Translations under genes and position numbers: made by a program | The notes under the pieces: model-generated | What the model saw: the letters and a program-made list of their open reading frames with translations, nothing else | What the model was told of the DNA's origin: nothing | Databases searched by the model: none | Shown here: positions 11,180 to 23,439 of the stretch, piece after piece | How the letters are laid out: the number at the start of each line of letters is the position of its first letter | Position numbering within the stretch: position 1 is the stretch's first letter | Assembly: GCA_003013855.2 (NCBI GenBank) | Contig: ML058549.1 | Location: 744,001 to 808,000 of the forward strand | DNA length: 64,000 nucleotides | Reading direction: 5' to 3' | From: Liriodendron chinense | Lineage: Eukaryota; Streptophyta; Magnoliopsida; Magnoliales; Magnoliaceae

Positions 11180-11515
11180 AGCGCTAAATTCGACCGTCCA
11201 AAACCGTCGAATTTCCAAAAATTCGACAGTCCGCGCCGTCGAAAAAAGCCGCCGTAGATCAGCCAGTGTAGAAAAAAATTCGACGGTCCATAACCGTCGG
11301 TTAATATTCGACGGTCCCTAACCGTCAGTTAAAATTCGACGGTCCGTAACGCTCGAAAAATTTCGACGGTCCACACCCGTCGAACTCGTATTTGTATAGT
11401 CGGCGGTTGTGAACCGTCGAAAAAAATTCGACGGTCCTAACCCGCCGTTTCTGGGAAAAAAATATAGGAAATTTCGACGGTCCTGGACCGTCGAATTTTT
11501 GTCTGCACGGAAAAA
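11180..11515. repeat. Left subterminal repeat array of the CACTA-like element
   Basis: Roughly ten copies of ATTCGACGGTCC or its complement, many paired as short hairpins such as TTCGACGGTCC followed by ACCGTCGAA a few bases later. The matching array at the right end is 20380-20745. In CACTA elements such subterminal words bind the element's TnpA-type protein; that function is inferred here. Confidence 0.7.
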
Positions 11516-11589
11516 AAACCTGTATTTTGGTAGGAATACATCCTGTAAACTCTGTAATTCATAAATAATTTAAAAAACTACAACATTTA

Positions 11590-12080
11590 CTTACACAATG
11601 TACAAGTACAATCCTCCACATACATAACACAATACAACCACAATCCTCCACAATCACATTACATAACCAACACAATACAACCACAATCCTCCACAATCAC
11701 ATTACATAACCAACACAATACAACCACAATCCTCCACAATCACATTACATAACCAACACAATACAACCACAATCACATTACATAACCAACACAATACAAC
11801 CACAATCACATTACATAACCAACACAATACAACCACAATCCTCCACAATCACATCACATAACCAACACAATACAACCACAATCCTCCACAACTACAAACC
11901 TCCACAACCACAATCCTCCTCCGCAACCACAATCCTCCACAACCACAAACCTCCGCAACCACAATCCTCCACACCCACAATCCACAACTACAAACCTCCG
12001 CAACCACAATCCTCCACACCCACAATCCTCCTCAAGTACAAAAAATCTACAACCACATTCTCCACAAGTACAAAAGAGTA
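11590..12080. repeat. Minisatellite, 33-43 bp unit
   Basis: Tandem copies of CACAATCCTCCACAATCACA followed by TTACATAACCAACACAATACAAC (43 bp). Some units lack CCTCCACAAT and are 33 bp long. From about 11880 it degrades into a shorter ACAACCACAATCCTCC pattern. The minus-strand ORF here (Gly/Cys/Leu rich) is a by-product of the repeat. An 80 bp block, CCTGTAATTCATAAATAATT and following, recurs just outside at 11545, 12165 and 13905. Confidence 0.85.
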
Positions 12081-13109
12081 TAATCAACTTATAATATACC
12101 ATCAACCAATCGAATTTATGTCTGCATGAAAAAAAAATAACCTGATTTAACGAGGGTTGTGCCCCAATACATCCTGTAATTCATAAATAATTTAGAAAAC
12201 TACAACGTTTACTAACACAATAGTGGCTAGGATTACCCATGCAACATGCATCTGGCATAAGGCCAATGGATGAATGACACAATTCAAGTATGTGCACCAC
12301 ATCAGTGATTGATAACTTAGACATTAGAGTTTCGAACTATATACTTGCCATATAATTTATGTATAAAATTAAAAAATAAAAAAACCCTCTTTTATCTTCC
12401 ATTTCTTTTCAAACTATGGATAAATTACATGCATTATCTCATAGTTTTTAAGTTTTAAACTCCTTAACAATCTTCAAGGTCTGTTTGATTTTCCAATTTC
12501 CTATTAAATGCAACGAGTCATTGTTACTTCCAGCTATTTGTTTAAAACTGGAAAAAAAATGGCCCATAAATCAAGAGTCAAATACACCTGTAGCCTGAAA
12601 AGCCGATGAGATAGTACTTCCTAGGGCTGTTTACTTCATTGCTCAAAGCAATCATTACATTTTTCACATTATAAGTGGGTGAAACAAACAATGTAGCAAA
12701 ATCTTCATTATAGTAAAATACGATTACAGAAGTAAATAATCATTACCCATTTACAGCCATTTACCATTGTAATTGGAAAACGAAAAGTCCTTTAGGGCCC
12801 GTGTTATGCACCTACGCATTGCAATCCTTGCTATTAGTAATGAAGCCGATCTGTTCTGCCAAAAGGTCCACCTAACAAAATTGTTGAATTGACACAAAGT
12901 TAACAGCAATAAAATCAACAAATAGGCAGAAAATGACTCAAAACACAAAAGCAATATTACAAGCAGCAACAAAGTAAAGCCTGAGCGTTGTTAACAAATG
13001 TTTTAAGAATATTTGGTTATGGTTATGGTAGAAACCATGCAATGGTTATGATAGTAATAAGATTGAAAAATAAAATGGATATTAAAAATTGGCATCAAAC
13101 ATTGCTCAC

Positions 13110-13335
13110 CTTCGCTTTTGAAATGAGACGACCCTTGGATTCAACCTTCATGTCAACTGTAGACATCAAAATCTCTACTGCATGATGGAAAAAATAGATT
13201 ATTACTGTTATTATTTTCAATTCACAAGCATCGACAAGGTAACATGATAGGCAACAACTGAATTGGGCTTACTCTTCTCAATAGCCAGCCCTCTTTCCTT
13301 TAGAATCTCCGCGATTGTGACAGCTATAGTGATCA
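13110..13335 (-). pseudogene. Alba-domain protein gene fragment, two exons
   Basis: Exon a (13335-13273, minus) follows a CTCAG acceptor and reads ITIAVTIAEILKERGLAIEK. It ends at a GTAAGC donor. Exon b (13177-13110) follows a GCAG acceptor and reads EILMSTVDMKVESKGRLISK, then AK, ending at a GTGAGC donor. The split codon matches in phase, so the two exons splice into one open frame. The sequence is the second half of an Alba domain, a small nucleic-acid-binding fold found in plant nuclear and cytoplasmic RNA/DNA-binding proteins. The N-terminal half and the tail are missing. It lies inside the CACTA-like unit, so I infer capture of a host gene piece. Confidence 0.75.
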
Positions 13336-14354
13336 CTGAGGTAGAAAAAGCAAGAAAGTTGAGCTAAGGACATGAGGCTGCATTGAAAGTCACACAAAAT
13401 CCAAGGGTCGTATCAATATGATCCAAAACTTCCGCCGACTCCCTAAGATTTCAATGGTGGGTGTTCTGTCCAACTGTTTCTTGTGGTGTGGGCTCCTTGA
13501 GGAGTGGATCTAATTCATTTTTGGGTGAGAGCTGCTGAAACTGATGGGCAGTGTGGGTTTTACACAGACAATGTAGTGAGCTCCACAGAGCTTTGTGTTT
13601 TGAGAAACTCGCCTCGGGGTTTGGCTTTTAGGCTCAATTCCTAGCATGAGCTGATCCAACAAATATGGCCAGAGAGGATTTCGCGTGGATATCACCGCAA
13701 AAGCACGATCTCCTTACAACAGTTTGGCGGACACGAGTATAGACACAAAGCATCCATGCAGATCTGCAACCGGCCTCATCGTGATGTATCTATCTGTTTA
13801 TCCAGCCTGTCCATCCCTTTTCTAAGATCATTTTAAGGCATATTTATTATAATTAAGATCACTCACACTATTTATTTAATGAGGGTTGTTCCCCAATACA
13901 TCCTGTAAACCTGTAATTCATAAATAATTTAGAAAACTACAACATTTACTAAAACGAAATACAAGTAGCTGGTTTCTTTTGATAAAAAAAGAAGAAGAAA
14001 TTACAATAATGGCACCTCTAGCCGTTGCTGGTACATGCCCTGATAGATCGACCCATCTAAGACAATGCAAATAAAGACATTATAACTGCCAAATGAAAGA
14101 AATCAATCCAACATTCATCAAAACTAAGGATTAACAATACAAGTTATAAAAAATTGTTTAAAGGGAAACTACAAACACATCCCCAGTTCAGTTAATATAA
14201 ATGTTCACAGATCAAGATGCAGAACAGTGGAACCTATTTGGACCAATACTTGCAAGAAAAAAAATTCACAAAGAAGCCAAGACCCATGAGAACTTGAGAA
14301 TTCACAAGTACTTTTAGTGTTCGGCCCTTAAAAAGTTTTCCTGTAAGAAACTAC

Positions 14355-15404
14355 CTGGCAAGCTCACAACACTTTTTGGGGTATTCCTATCCATACAAGT
14401 TCCTTCAGATGAACCAAGACCCTTCGTCCACCCACTATTTTCTCTACAGCCCTTTGCAAAACTATCCTTGAGCATAAAAACCTCATTTGCCTGTGATATG
14501 TTCTGGATAGCTGGAGTCTTTCTTTGATAAAGAACTGAGCTGCTTCCTTAGAAGAAAATTGTTTCCTGCATCTCGACATTTTTGGATAGCTGATAAAATA
14601 CATAAACAACCATTAGTGCATTATATCTTAATGCCTATTACAAAAGAAGAAGGAAAAAGCAAAAAGGAAGAAAGAAGAAAGGCGGTTTTATGTATTAACA
14701 ATCAAGAAAGAAAAATGAGGATAAATGAGTTACGGAATAGCACGAGTCATACCAATGAAAAACAAGGACCAACTATCATGAATATCAATTAATAATCCGC
14801 ATTATAAAATCAGACGACTCTTCTATGGAACTATTTTCTTCTACAATAGTCACTAACAGTTACAAATTGTACCTGCTGCTCAATAGCACAATAGTCACTA
14901 ACAGTTACTAATTGAAGATACCAAAAGCACAATTAGTCACTAACAATTACAAATTGTACCTGCTGCTCAACATTCTTGGATCCGAGCATGTTACTAGATG
15001 CAAGCATGGAACCCACAAGCTGTTAAGTCGTGTAAATGTGTTAATCTAAACTTTAGAAATCAGACTTCTTATCAAATAACCTACAAAAAATTAGCAAACT
15101 GTTAATCTAAACTTTTAAGCCGTCAATGCATAAAATCTAATGAAAACTTATAGTTGCATCACATTACATAAACATAAAAAATATTTGAGCGTCCTTACAG
15201 CTGCATCACAATCAAGAACAACAACAAAGTACCTGCATCTGATAACCCAACATATTAATGAAACGAGGAATATAAAAAGGAAGAGAAAATACCAACATCT
15301 TGTAAACCAGGAAATTTTAAATTGGGAAGGTCTAGAGGGTTAGACTCTACACACATTTTCCACCATTTGTTACTTGGTGGTGACTCATCCACCACATTTT
15401 CAAT
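14355..15404 (-). pseudogene. Three exon-like pieces of an unrecognised host gene
   Basis: Three minus-strand blocks each have an AG acceptor, an open frame and a GT donor. 15404-15293 reads IENVVDESPPSNKWWKMCVE then SNPLDLPNLKFPGLQDV. 15019-14960 reads LVGSMLASSNMLGSKNVEQQ. 14565-14355 reads SVLYQRKTPAIQNISQANEV then FMLKDSFAKG and GLGSSEGTCMDRNTPKSVVS. The last has one TAA near its start. The 15019-14960 and 14565-14355 blocks join in phase. I do not recognise the protein. A part-copy of the 14960 exon edge is duplicated at 14852-14884. The composition looks like real protein rather than random translation, but the gene is incomplete and probably dead. Confidence 0.45.
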
Positions 15405-16388
15405 CTGAACAGTTTTCTCTTAAAATACATGGTTAGGATTAGATGATATACATGGTTAGAACTACATTAAAGTGTCCCTTGCTTAAGAAGTATATATGCA
15501 TGCAAAGACTTCATTAATAGTTATGTTGGCATTAATAAGTAAATAAAAATGATTTCATTGGCTTAGCAAGTGTTGCCTCTTTTTCTTTCTTCTTCTTCTT
15601 CTTTTTGTATGGGTTGCATATGTTAGAAGGAAGAAGAGCAGGGAAACATTGTAATTAGTAGCATGACAGGTGGTTTGATTTTCAAGAAGAAGGCATGTTC
15701 CTGCATCCAAATCAAAATTCTCCTTTTTTTCAGATTTGATTGTGTCAAGCTTTACATATCAAATTCTCTCACCTTCTCCGATTTGGTTCTGTCAACTTTA
15801 CAGTGAAGTCTCAACAGATAGTACCCACCATCAGTTGCCCTTGAGCCAAAACTAACAACCTATGTTACCCTTTGCATGAATTGGAGTTTATCTCATCAAA
15901 AGATAGAAGTGGAACAACCAACAAACAAATATACAAGGTAGAAGAAAGAATGTCTATGACAACACAATCCAATTAGATGACATAAAGAAAGTCCTGTGTT
16001 TTGGGGCAAACCTTCATTTTTAGACCCCTGTGGCGGACCCTACAAATATCCATTTGGTTAACCACCACTGAGGTTTTGTAGCCCTCATAAGTGAGAGTAT
16101 AAATGACCTCCTACACCCCCAAAGTGGGTCCCATGTGATCTGTGAACAACGCCCAAAATGGGGCCAGCAATAGTTGTTCAGAAACTGTGCAGAAATTCCA
16201 AGTACCCATATTGGGCCTTGCACCACAAATTGTAGGCACACTTTCAGCGGGCCCCACCTTAGAGGTTTTGATGCCCATACATAGGGCTGTCAAAAGGTCA
16301 CACCCTTCGCCCAAAGTGGACCCCATGTGATCGTGAATCAGACCCAAAAATGGGCCCGGCCAATTTCTGCACAACATGAAAACTGAAA

Positions 16389-16540
16389 ATCTGTTCTAAC
16401 TAATTGGGGTCAGCTTCATGAATCCCTTTCCACCATCCTAACTAATTGGGAACATCAATCATGGTAAGCCTTATCCCAACTAATTGGGGTCAGCTTCATG
16501 AATCCTTTCCCACCATCCCAACAATCATGGTATTCAAAGA
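16389..16540. repeat. SINE-tail-like direct repeat (CTAACTAATTGGGGTCAGC)
   Basis: Two copies, at about 16397 and 16478, of a block with the core AACTAATTGGGGTCAGCTTC followed by ATGAATCC. From memory the string resembles a conserved tail found in many plant SINEs (AATTGGGGTCGGCTACATG). No pol III A/B box body is visible upstream, so this may be only a fragment. Just to the left (15990-16380) two diverged copies of a GGGTCCCATGTGATC block are also present. Confidence 0.4.
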
Positions 16541-17224
16541 GATTACATCTGGTTGGGACATTTCACCAAACACACGGTGGGCATCCTAGCTGGACCCTGG
16601 AAATGGGCCACTTGTGCTTGGATCTGCCTTACACCTGGGCCCCCCTAGTGGGTCCCATGCCAGTGGGCCCCATTGGGACCCCCTAACAAATGAGTGGACG
16701 GGGTGGATTTCTCACACATATCTGGCAGCACAGAGTTTTGGATCTGCTGATATATGTGTTATGTGTTTTTTATTCATCCAGGAATGTGTTACCTTAAATA
16801 GGGGGAATAAACCCTTGTAGCATCATGGTGGACCCCACAGGGTGGGCCACTTGCCGGACAACAACATGGACCCCCTTTGCTCCACAGAAGCTTTGGATCA
16901 AACTGACATTTACGTTTTCCTTTCTGTCAGGGAAGATAATCATGAAGGTGGTCCACGCTGTTACAGTGTGAGATGCATACTGCCTTACAGGTCCTTCGTC
17001 AGGCATAAAAAAATAAAAACATAAATAAAAAAAAAGGAAAAGGAAAGGAAAGGGGAAGAAGGAAGAGGGAGATCTGACCATTGGGTGGGGCCCTAACATG
17101 GAAGATCCATGATAGGTACAGCCATCAATCTACCATACATATGTCACGGTGATGGCACGGATTAGCTACTGAAGGCCTCATTTTTGGGATAAAGACCTAA
17201 AAGGATCTTGAAAAAAAAAATGAT

Positions 17225-17450
17225 GAGAGTGGGAGAGGTTACCTTCAGTAGCTATGAGGGAGAGATGAGAGGGAGAGGTTGCCAATCGGACCATCGATGT
17301 GCCAATCGGACAACAAAAGAAAGAGATGAGATCGGAGAGAGGTTACCTGGGTGAGAGAGGGAGCGTGAGAGGGAGAGAACCAGAGGGCCAAGAGAGGAGC
17401 TTGAGAGAGATGAGAGAGGGAGATGAGAGGGAGCGTAAGAGATGGGGAGA
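17225..17450. repeat. GA-rich low-complexity tract
   Basis: A purine-rich stretch of GAGAGGGAGAG and GATGAGAG words with no consistent unit. It is interrupted by two copies of CAATCGGACCATCGA-like sequence. Not coding. Confidence 0.6.
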
Positions 17451-17509
17451 CCTAATCCTTTCGTAGTTTTAATTTTTTTTGGCATCCGTGTGGCCGTGAG
17501 ATGAGAGCG

Positions 17510-19110
17510 TGAGATAGACCTTGTGGCCCACATGGATGGTATTTGTATATCCACTCCGTCCATCTGTTTCTACAAACCATTTTAGGATGGAGTTCCAAAA
17601 ATTATGAAAATCCAGATATTAAGTGGACCATACCACTGGAAAGAGTTCTGATTGAGTGCAACACCATTAAAAATTCTAAAGAACCCATCGTAAGGTTTTG
17701 GTAATGTTTTTTTGCAATCCAATCTCTTGATAATGTAAACAAGGTCTGGATGAAGCGAAAATTTAAAGATAAGCTTGATCTAAAACTTTTGTGGTCCACA
17801 AAATGTTTTTAATGATTATTGATCACTCTTTCTTTTGGTATTGTCCAACTGAGATTTGGATCTTCTAATAATTTTGGATCACGCCCTAAACTTATACCGA
17901 AAAACAAATGGACGGCATGGATATACAAAAAATACATCAAGGTAAGCCCCACATGGTAGGGGTAACGTACACCCACTAAGATGTTACCAGGGTAACACCT
18001 AATTTACTCTCGTGCGTTTTCCACACACATGTATTTGGCCAGTGGTGATGCCACGTCTATGGACTCCACCATGATGTATCTGTTTCATCCATATCGTCTA
18101 TTAATTTACTAAAAATTATTTTAGGCTACAATTCAAAAATGAGACAGATCTAAATCCCAGGTGGACCACACCACAAGAAAACATTAGTGATTGAATGTCC
18201 ACTATTGAAAACCTCCTAGGGCCCACTATAATGTTTATTTAACATACAACCTCTTGATTAGGTCATGCAGACCTGGATGTAGGGCAAAAACAAATATCAA
18301 CTTGATCCAAAACTTCCGTGGCCCCTATGATCAAGCTTTTAATGGTGGAGATTTAATTAACATTGTTTCTTGTGATGTGGTCCACCTAATCGAGATTTGG
18401 ATCTACCTGAGTTTTGGACTCATACCATAAAATGACCTGGGAAAATGTATGGATGGCATGAATGAAACACATACATCATGGTGGAACCACAGAAATGGTA
18501 CACCTAAGACAGGCAATTAGGAATTTTTAATGGTGAGGCACTAAATTACCATTATTTCCTGTGATGTGGTCCACTTTAGAATTGGATCTATCTCAATTTT
18601 GGGCTCATACCATAAAATAATTTGAAAAAATGTATGGACGATGTGGATGAAACACATACATCATGGTAGGGCCCATAGAGCACCGATCAGTACTAACTAG
18701 TGGCTAGTCAGGGTCACTAGCCAATCCATGACACTATAACCGTGTGCATGGATTTGGGGATCGATTTTATTTCTGGCGGGAGTAGGGATGCGGATTAGCT
18801 ACTGGCAGGTTGGAGTAGCTATTTTAGCTACTGAAGTGATGTCATCATGTTCTGTGGGCTTCAGCATGATGTATGTGTTGTATCCAAACCGTCCATTCGT
18901 TGGGAGAAATCATTTCAAGGCATGAATCAAAACGAGGCAGATCCAAAACTTAAGTGGACCCCACCACAGAAAATAGTGGGGAAGTGACATCCGCCATTGA
19001 AAACTTCTTAGGGGCCGATTAAGTTTTCGATCAAGCTGATATTTGTGTTTTACCTTCCTCCATGTCCGTGTGAACATCAAATCATTAAGGTGGTCACAAA
19101 AGGGATTAGG
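17510..19110. repeat. Cluster of foldback repeats (gtggtccac / catcatggtgggcc family)
   Basis: Three diverged copies lie side by side: about 17510-17960, 18050-18490 (with an extra right half at 18490-18690) and a left half at 18845-19110. Each full copy reads as two arms. The left arm has TATCCA..CGTCCAT, then ATTTTAGG, then GATC.AAA, then AGTGGACC. The right arm has the complement in reverse order, ending GGATGGCATGGAT, then ACATACATCA. They are non-coding and dispersed; more copies occur at 60.2-63.8 kb. Probably non-autonomous DNA transposons. Confidence 0.7.
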
Positions 19111-20379
19111 AAGGTGCATCATTGGCTCAAATTGAGCGATCATCAGTAATGCACACTATTCAATCAGCAGTTTATATTATTCGATCGTTGATTGGAGATT
19201 GATTGGATGACACATTTCTTGGATTTTCATGAGGTCAGCAAGTCGCAGTGCAATTTTGAACAAAACATTTGGCTCAATTTAGAATTCTGATCTAGTTACT
19301 TTATTCTACTCATTAATATCTTTGATCTGACTGGTCACTCACCTCAATTGGATTTCGAATGAGAAAGATATTGGGTGGACAAAATTGATCATCAACTATA
19401 TGATGGGTCATATCTTGCAATCCAACAGTTAGATTTGAGTAAAATTTAGTCTAAACATTTGAAGTCATTTACTCTTCAATGTTGACAGATCAGATTGTCT
19501 AAAATCTATCTAGATTTAGACAAACTAATCATGCTCATTTAAATAGTGTTTTGCATAGATCTAATTTGGTTCATGTCAGATTGGGCTGAATTTTATTCTA
19601 TAACCTATTTAGCACATTCCAAATAAATCTGACCGTTCAAATCAACTTTAGGATTTCCTGCTCATAGAATTTGATCAATCTCATCATTATAAGTTATTCG
19701 TGCAGTTATACATCATTATACTTAGGCCATCATTTTTGGTACAAGTGAACTTGTGGGTATGCATAAACCAATATCATAGGCAGATAACTCAATGACTGTA
19801 ATTTTTTATTTTCAACCATTCAATAAATGCCCACTAGTAAATTTTGTCCACTCATTTCAAATTTCTCAATTTTTTTCAATCTCAAAAAAATAATTTTAAC
19901 TATTTTTTTTCAAACATTTCAATTTTTTTAAAAAGTTTAAATTTTTTTTTTCAAAATCTCAGTCTTTTTTAAAATCCCAATTGTTTTTTTTTTTTCCGAA
20001 CTTTTGAACTTTTTCAAACTTATTATAAAACGTTTTTTTTCAAAATTATCAATTTTATTCAAACATATCAATTTTTTCAAGATGTAATTTTTTTAAATGT
20101 TTTTTTTCAAATTTCAATTGTTTTTTTCAAAATCTATTTTTTTTCAAACATTACAAAAAAATTCCAAACTTTTAAACTTTTTCTTTTCTCAAAATCACAA
20201 TTTTTTAAAATATTTAATTTTCTTATTCAAAATGTTAATTTTTGCGTCAAAACGCCAGTAATTTTTTAAATCTCAATTTTTCTCAAATATTGCCCATTTT
20301 ATTTTTACAAAATCCTAGTTTTTTTTTTAATGTTAGATATTTTTTTCAAAATCACAATTTTTTTAATGCTGGATTTTCG
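19111..20379. other. Non-coding interior of the CACTA-like element; AT-rich from 19860
   Basis: 19111-19860 shows no coding potential and no repeat shared with the rest of the window. 19860-20370 is a strongly T-rich low-complexity run made of TTTTTTTCAAA words. It leads into the right subterminal array at 20380. Confidence 0.6.
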
Positions 20380-20745
20380 AAAATTCGACGGTTCCAGACC
20401 GTCGACGTTTTAAAGGCGCTATATTCGACCGCCTTAGACCGTCGATTTCTTTCGCGCGTAAACGAACTTTTTCGCGCGCAAGTGAATTTTTTCGCGCTCT
20501 AATATGCGACTGTGCTAATTCGACTGTCATTAACCGTCGAATTTATTGCCCTAAATTCGACGACTTTGGACCGTCGAATTTTTTCGCACGTTAATTTCGA
20601 CTGAGATAATTCGACTGTCAGTAACACTCGAATTTCAGGTCCTTAATTCGACGGCTTCGGACCGTCGAATTTTTTCGCGCGTTATATTCGACGGTTCAGG
20701 ACCGTCGAACCATCGAATGGCGGAGTCGAATTTAGCGCTTTTTCA
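20380..20745. repeat. Right subterminal repeat array of the CACTA-like element
   Basis: About eight hairpin words of the type ATTCGACGG...CCGTCGAAT, interspersed with TTTTTTCGCGCG spacers (20455-20690), ending in the 21 bp terminal inverted repeat 20725-20745. It mirrors 11174-11515 on the other strand. Confidence 0.7.
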
Positions 20746-22180
20746 TGTAGTGAATTTAATTGAGAGATCAAGATCGTCCTTAGGGATTTTCGTAATAATT
20801 CTAAATTATATAACTAGGATGGACTAAATTCAGATTTAAAATAAAATATGAGTTTTAGAAGCATAAAATTATCTACTTTTAAAATAAAATAGAAAACTAA
20901 GCACTAGAGCACCAAAGATCCACTTATAATCATTCACAATGTCAATTCAACCATTTAAGCTAATAACTCAATTAGAATCGGAGTCCTATCAATATCTAAT
21001 CAGAATATGAAGCAATTAAATCATCATAACATATCTAACATGGATGGTTTATCTATCAATATAGTTCTTTGATAACAACTAACACACTGGGCGGATTCAA
21101 TCACATATACCAATCCTTCACAAAACAAGTAAGATCATATCATGGTTCTTCTCTAAATCTTGTCACTAGAATTGATTTAGAATCATAAATTGAACTTCAA
21201 TCAAACTAATATCAACTCATAAAACATCCATCTTAGATCAAATCAAAAGATACAAACTTCTTCTAATTTAGTTCTAGATAGCACTTAGAAAACTTAGTTT
21301 GTAAGATCACATAGCATCCACCACATCATGATGAATCTAAGATCTCTACAACCTAAAATCCTATCAACAGCACCCCATCGATCAATCTCAGTAAATCAAA
21401 ACATCTAATGTAATCAAAATCACAAGAGATAGAAGATTAAACTAAAACTATTAACTTTATTTTAAACTAAAACTAAAATTATTCATCATTAAATCTTAAT
21501 GCACTTGAATCAAACAAAATAAACATTGTAAATGAGTATGAGCTTCACCTCTTAACCCTAGCCAAGGGGTTTAGCCAATTATTAAGAAAATTGAACTAAA
21601 ACTCAAAAGAAAAAAAACTACTAAAAGCATAGAAAAACTAGAAAAACCCCAATTAGAAGATTTGTAGACTCTCTACTTTTATCTTTTCCACCTCAGTGAC
21701 TGTAGAACCTTACTAGGATGCCTTAGAACAAGTGTGGAGGTGTCCTTTTATTCCAAAAACAAAGCATTGCCTTTGAATTTTTAAGAAACCATAGAGTCCT
21801 CTCGCAGTTTAGACATTGGCCGACTTGTCACGACCTGTCTTACTCGTCTAGCCGACCAGTCTTACCCATCTGGTTTTAGTGCAGCAAGCTCCAGGGAGTT
21901 TAGCAAGGGGGTCGGCCGGTCATAACTAGTCGGACCCTTCTGATGCTTATTTTTCTTTCTTTCTTCTTTCTCTTCTCTCTTTGCTTCTTCTCTCCCCCTC
22001 TTAGCTTATCCTTTCATGTCTTCAATAATATTTAAGAAGTGCCTTTTGACATCAAATTGGTGAAGTCTCTCTCTCATTCCTACAAACACAAAACTATACA
22101 TTAGATAAGTCTTTAAAAGTAGAAATCATGCATAATGTGTGATGAATTAGGGTTAGAACATGCAAAATTCAGAGGTCACA
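20746..22180 (-). mobile_element. 3' LTR of the minus-strand gypsy element, main part
   Basis: Its right edge (AGAGGTCACA, 22180) abuts the minus-strand polypurine tract GGTTGGGGGTA at 22191-22181. From about 21335 to 22180 it matches 29582-30415, for example GAATCTAAGATCTCTAC and GATAGAAGATTAAACTAAAAC. The part 20746-21335 has no partner in the truncated 5' LTR. The first 33 bases of the LTR lie beyond the CACTA-like insertion at 11141-11173. A GACCGGTC-type word cluster lies at 21815-21930. Confidence 0.7.
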
Positions 22181-23439
22181 TACCCCCAACCAGCATTTTG
22201 CCAATCCCGAGCAAAACATGTGTGAAACAAATCTAACCTCTTAAACTCGACTCTCTCTCGAAAACTATACTTCTATAAACTTCAAGACATACAAGTACAA
22301 AATTTAGAGAAATTTAATGATAGAAATTGAAATCTTAAATTCTCTAAACGTAATGAGTGTTTCACATAGAATCCCCGCTGATCAATTGATAAGTAGAAGA
22401 ATCCGAACAAGTCTAAACTAGTGTGCAGAGTGAATGTTCATCTCATGAATTTTCAAGATTACCTTCTTCATAGATCAATAAAACTAAAGATCTAAATATG
22501 TACAAGAACAAGCCTATGACAAGAATTTGCCTTACCGTTCTTTCGATGGCTTTCACACTACTTCTCATTTCCAGCTTAGGTTATGGTAGACCTTCCCCCT
22601 GGTTGGTGATAGGTAGCCATTTTAGGAATTCTACAAATAACCATTCTTTCCTTTCCTTTTCTTTTCACTATAAACAATGAAATGAAAATTTTAAAAATTC
22701 GTATCTTTAACATTCTTCTCTTCTTATTTATTGAACATGATGGAGAAAGTTCCCCGGCTTGATTCCTCAACACTTTAAATCTCAGTCTAACCGATCTACA
22801 AATCTACATAATCCCGTCAATCATGAGAATCGTGTAATGTGAACTAGACTCAAAAGTGTTCAAATTTTCTATCGATCATATAAATAGGGGAATTCATATA
22901 AAAAAAACTATTATATTTAAGATAATTCAAGGATTTCAAAATCATATCATTTAATTTTTCTTTCTTTTATACTTATGACATCCCAAGTGCATAGAAATAA
23001 AGTTTTCCAAAAGAGTTTTGAATTTTCAGAAAAATAAAAAAAATTTCTACCAAAATTGCTCGAAGTATCACAAAACACTAGATTCATTTAGGAATCTCAC
23101 CCCCCAACCAAGATGTTACATTGTCCTCAATGTAAAAATATATGAAATAAGCAATGACATGAGAGCAACGAAATAAATAAAGGAGAGTGAGAATGAGAGT
23201 ACCTGAGAGAATCAAACATGAAAATCTATAACTTCAAACGACTAAAGCAAATCAAACTAATTGAAACTACTCTATAGCTCCGTTAGACTGAGAGGACAAT
23301 CTTGATACATATGATCATCCAAAGGGATGGAATTAAGTAGAATTATTAGGTGGAGTAAAAAAAAATTCAGTAATACCATCCACCATCCTGCTTCATAATG
23401 TACATGGGTGATGTTCATCATTCTAACCCATTGAAAATC

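Larger units (their letters stand above)
11174..20745. mobile_element. CACTA-like DNA transposon, 9.6 kb, no transposase, with captured exons
   Basis: The ends are perfect 21 bp inverted repeats: 11174-11194 begins TGAAAAAGCGCTAAATTCGA and 20725-20745 is its reverse complement. Inside each end is an array of TTCGACGGTCC...ACCGTCGAA words, the subterminal pattern of CACTA (EnSpm) elements. Reading inward from the right, the terminus is CACTACATGAAAAAGCGC, a CACTA start. The left end lacks the CACTACA part (GTGATGG is there, which may be host LTR). I see no matching 3 bp duplication. No transposase-like ORF exists inside. The interior holds a minisatellite, exons of an Alba gene, other exon-like pieces and foldback repeats. 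It is inserted in the 3' LTR of the minus gypsy element. Confidence 0.65.

Noticed and set aside
11854..12105. Minus-strand ORF with Cys-Gly-Gly and Leu-Arg-Arg text
   Set aside because: Translation of the CCTCCACAACCACAA minisatellite.
12751..13185. Short ORFs on both strands between 12.7 and 13.2 kb
   Set aside because: They cross the splice borders of the Alba exons or lie in intron-like AT-rich sequence; no protein similarity seen.
19860..20370. T-rich tract considered as the poly(A) tail of a minus-strand retroposon
   Set aside because: It is interrupted by CAAA words throughout, has no adjoining LINE or processed gene body and no flanking duplication.
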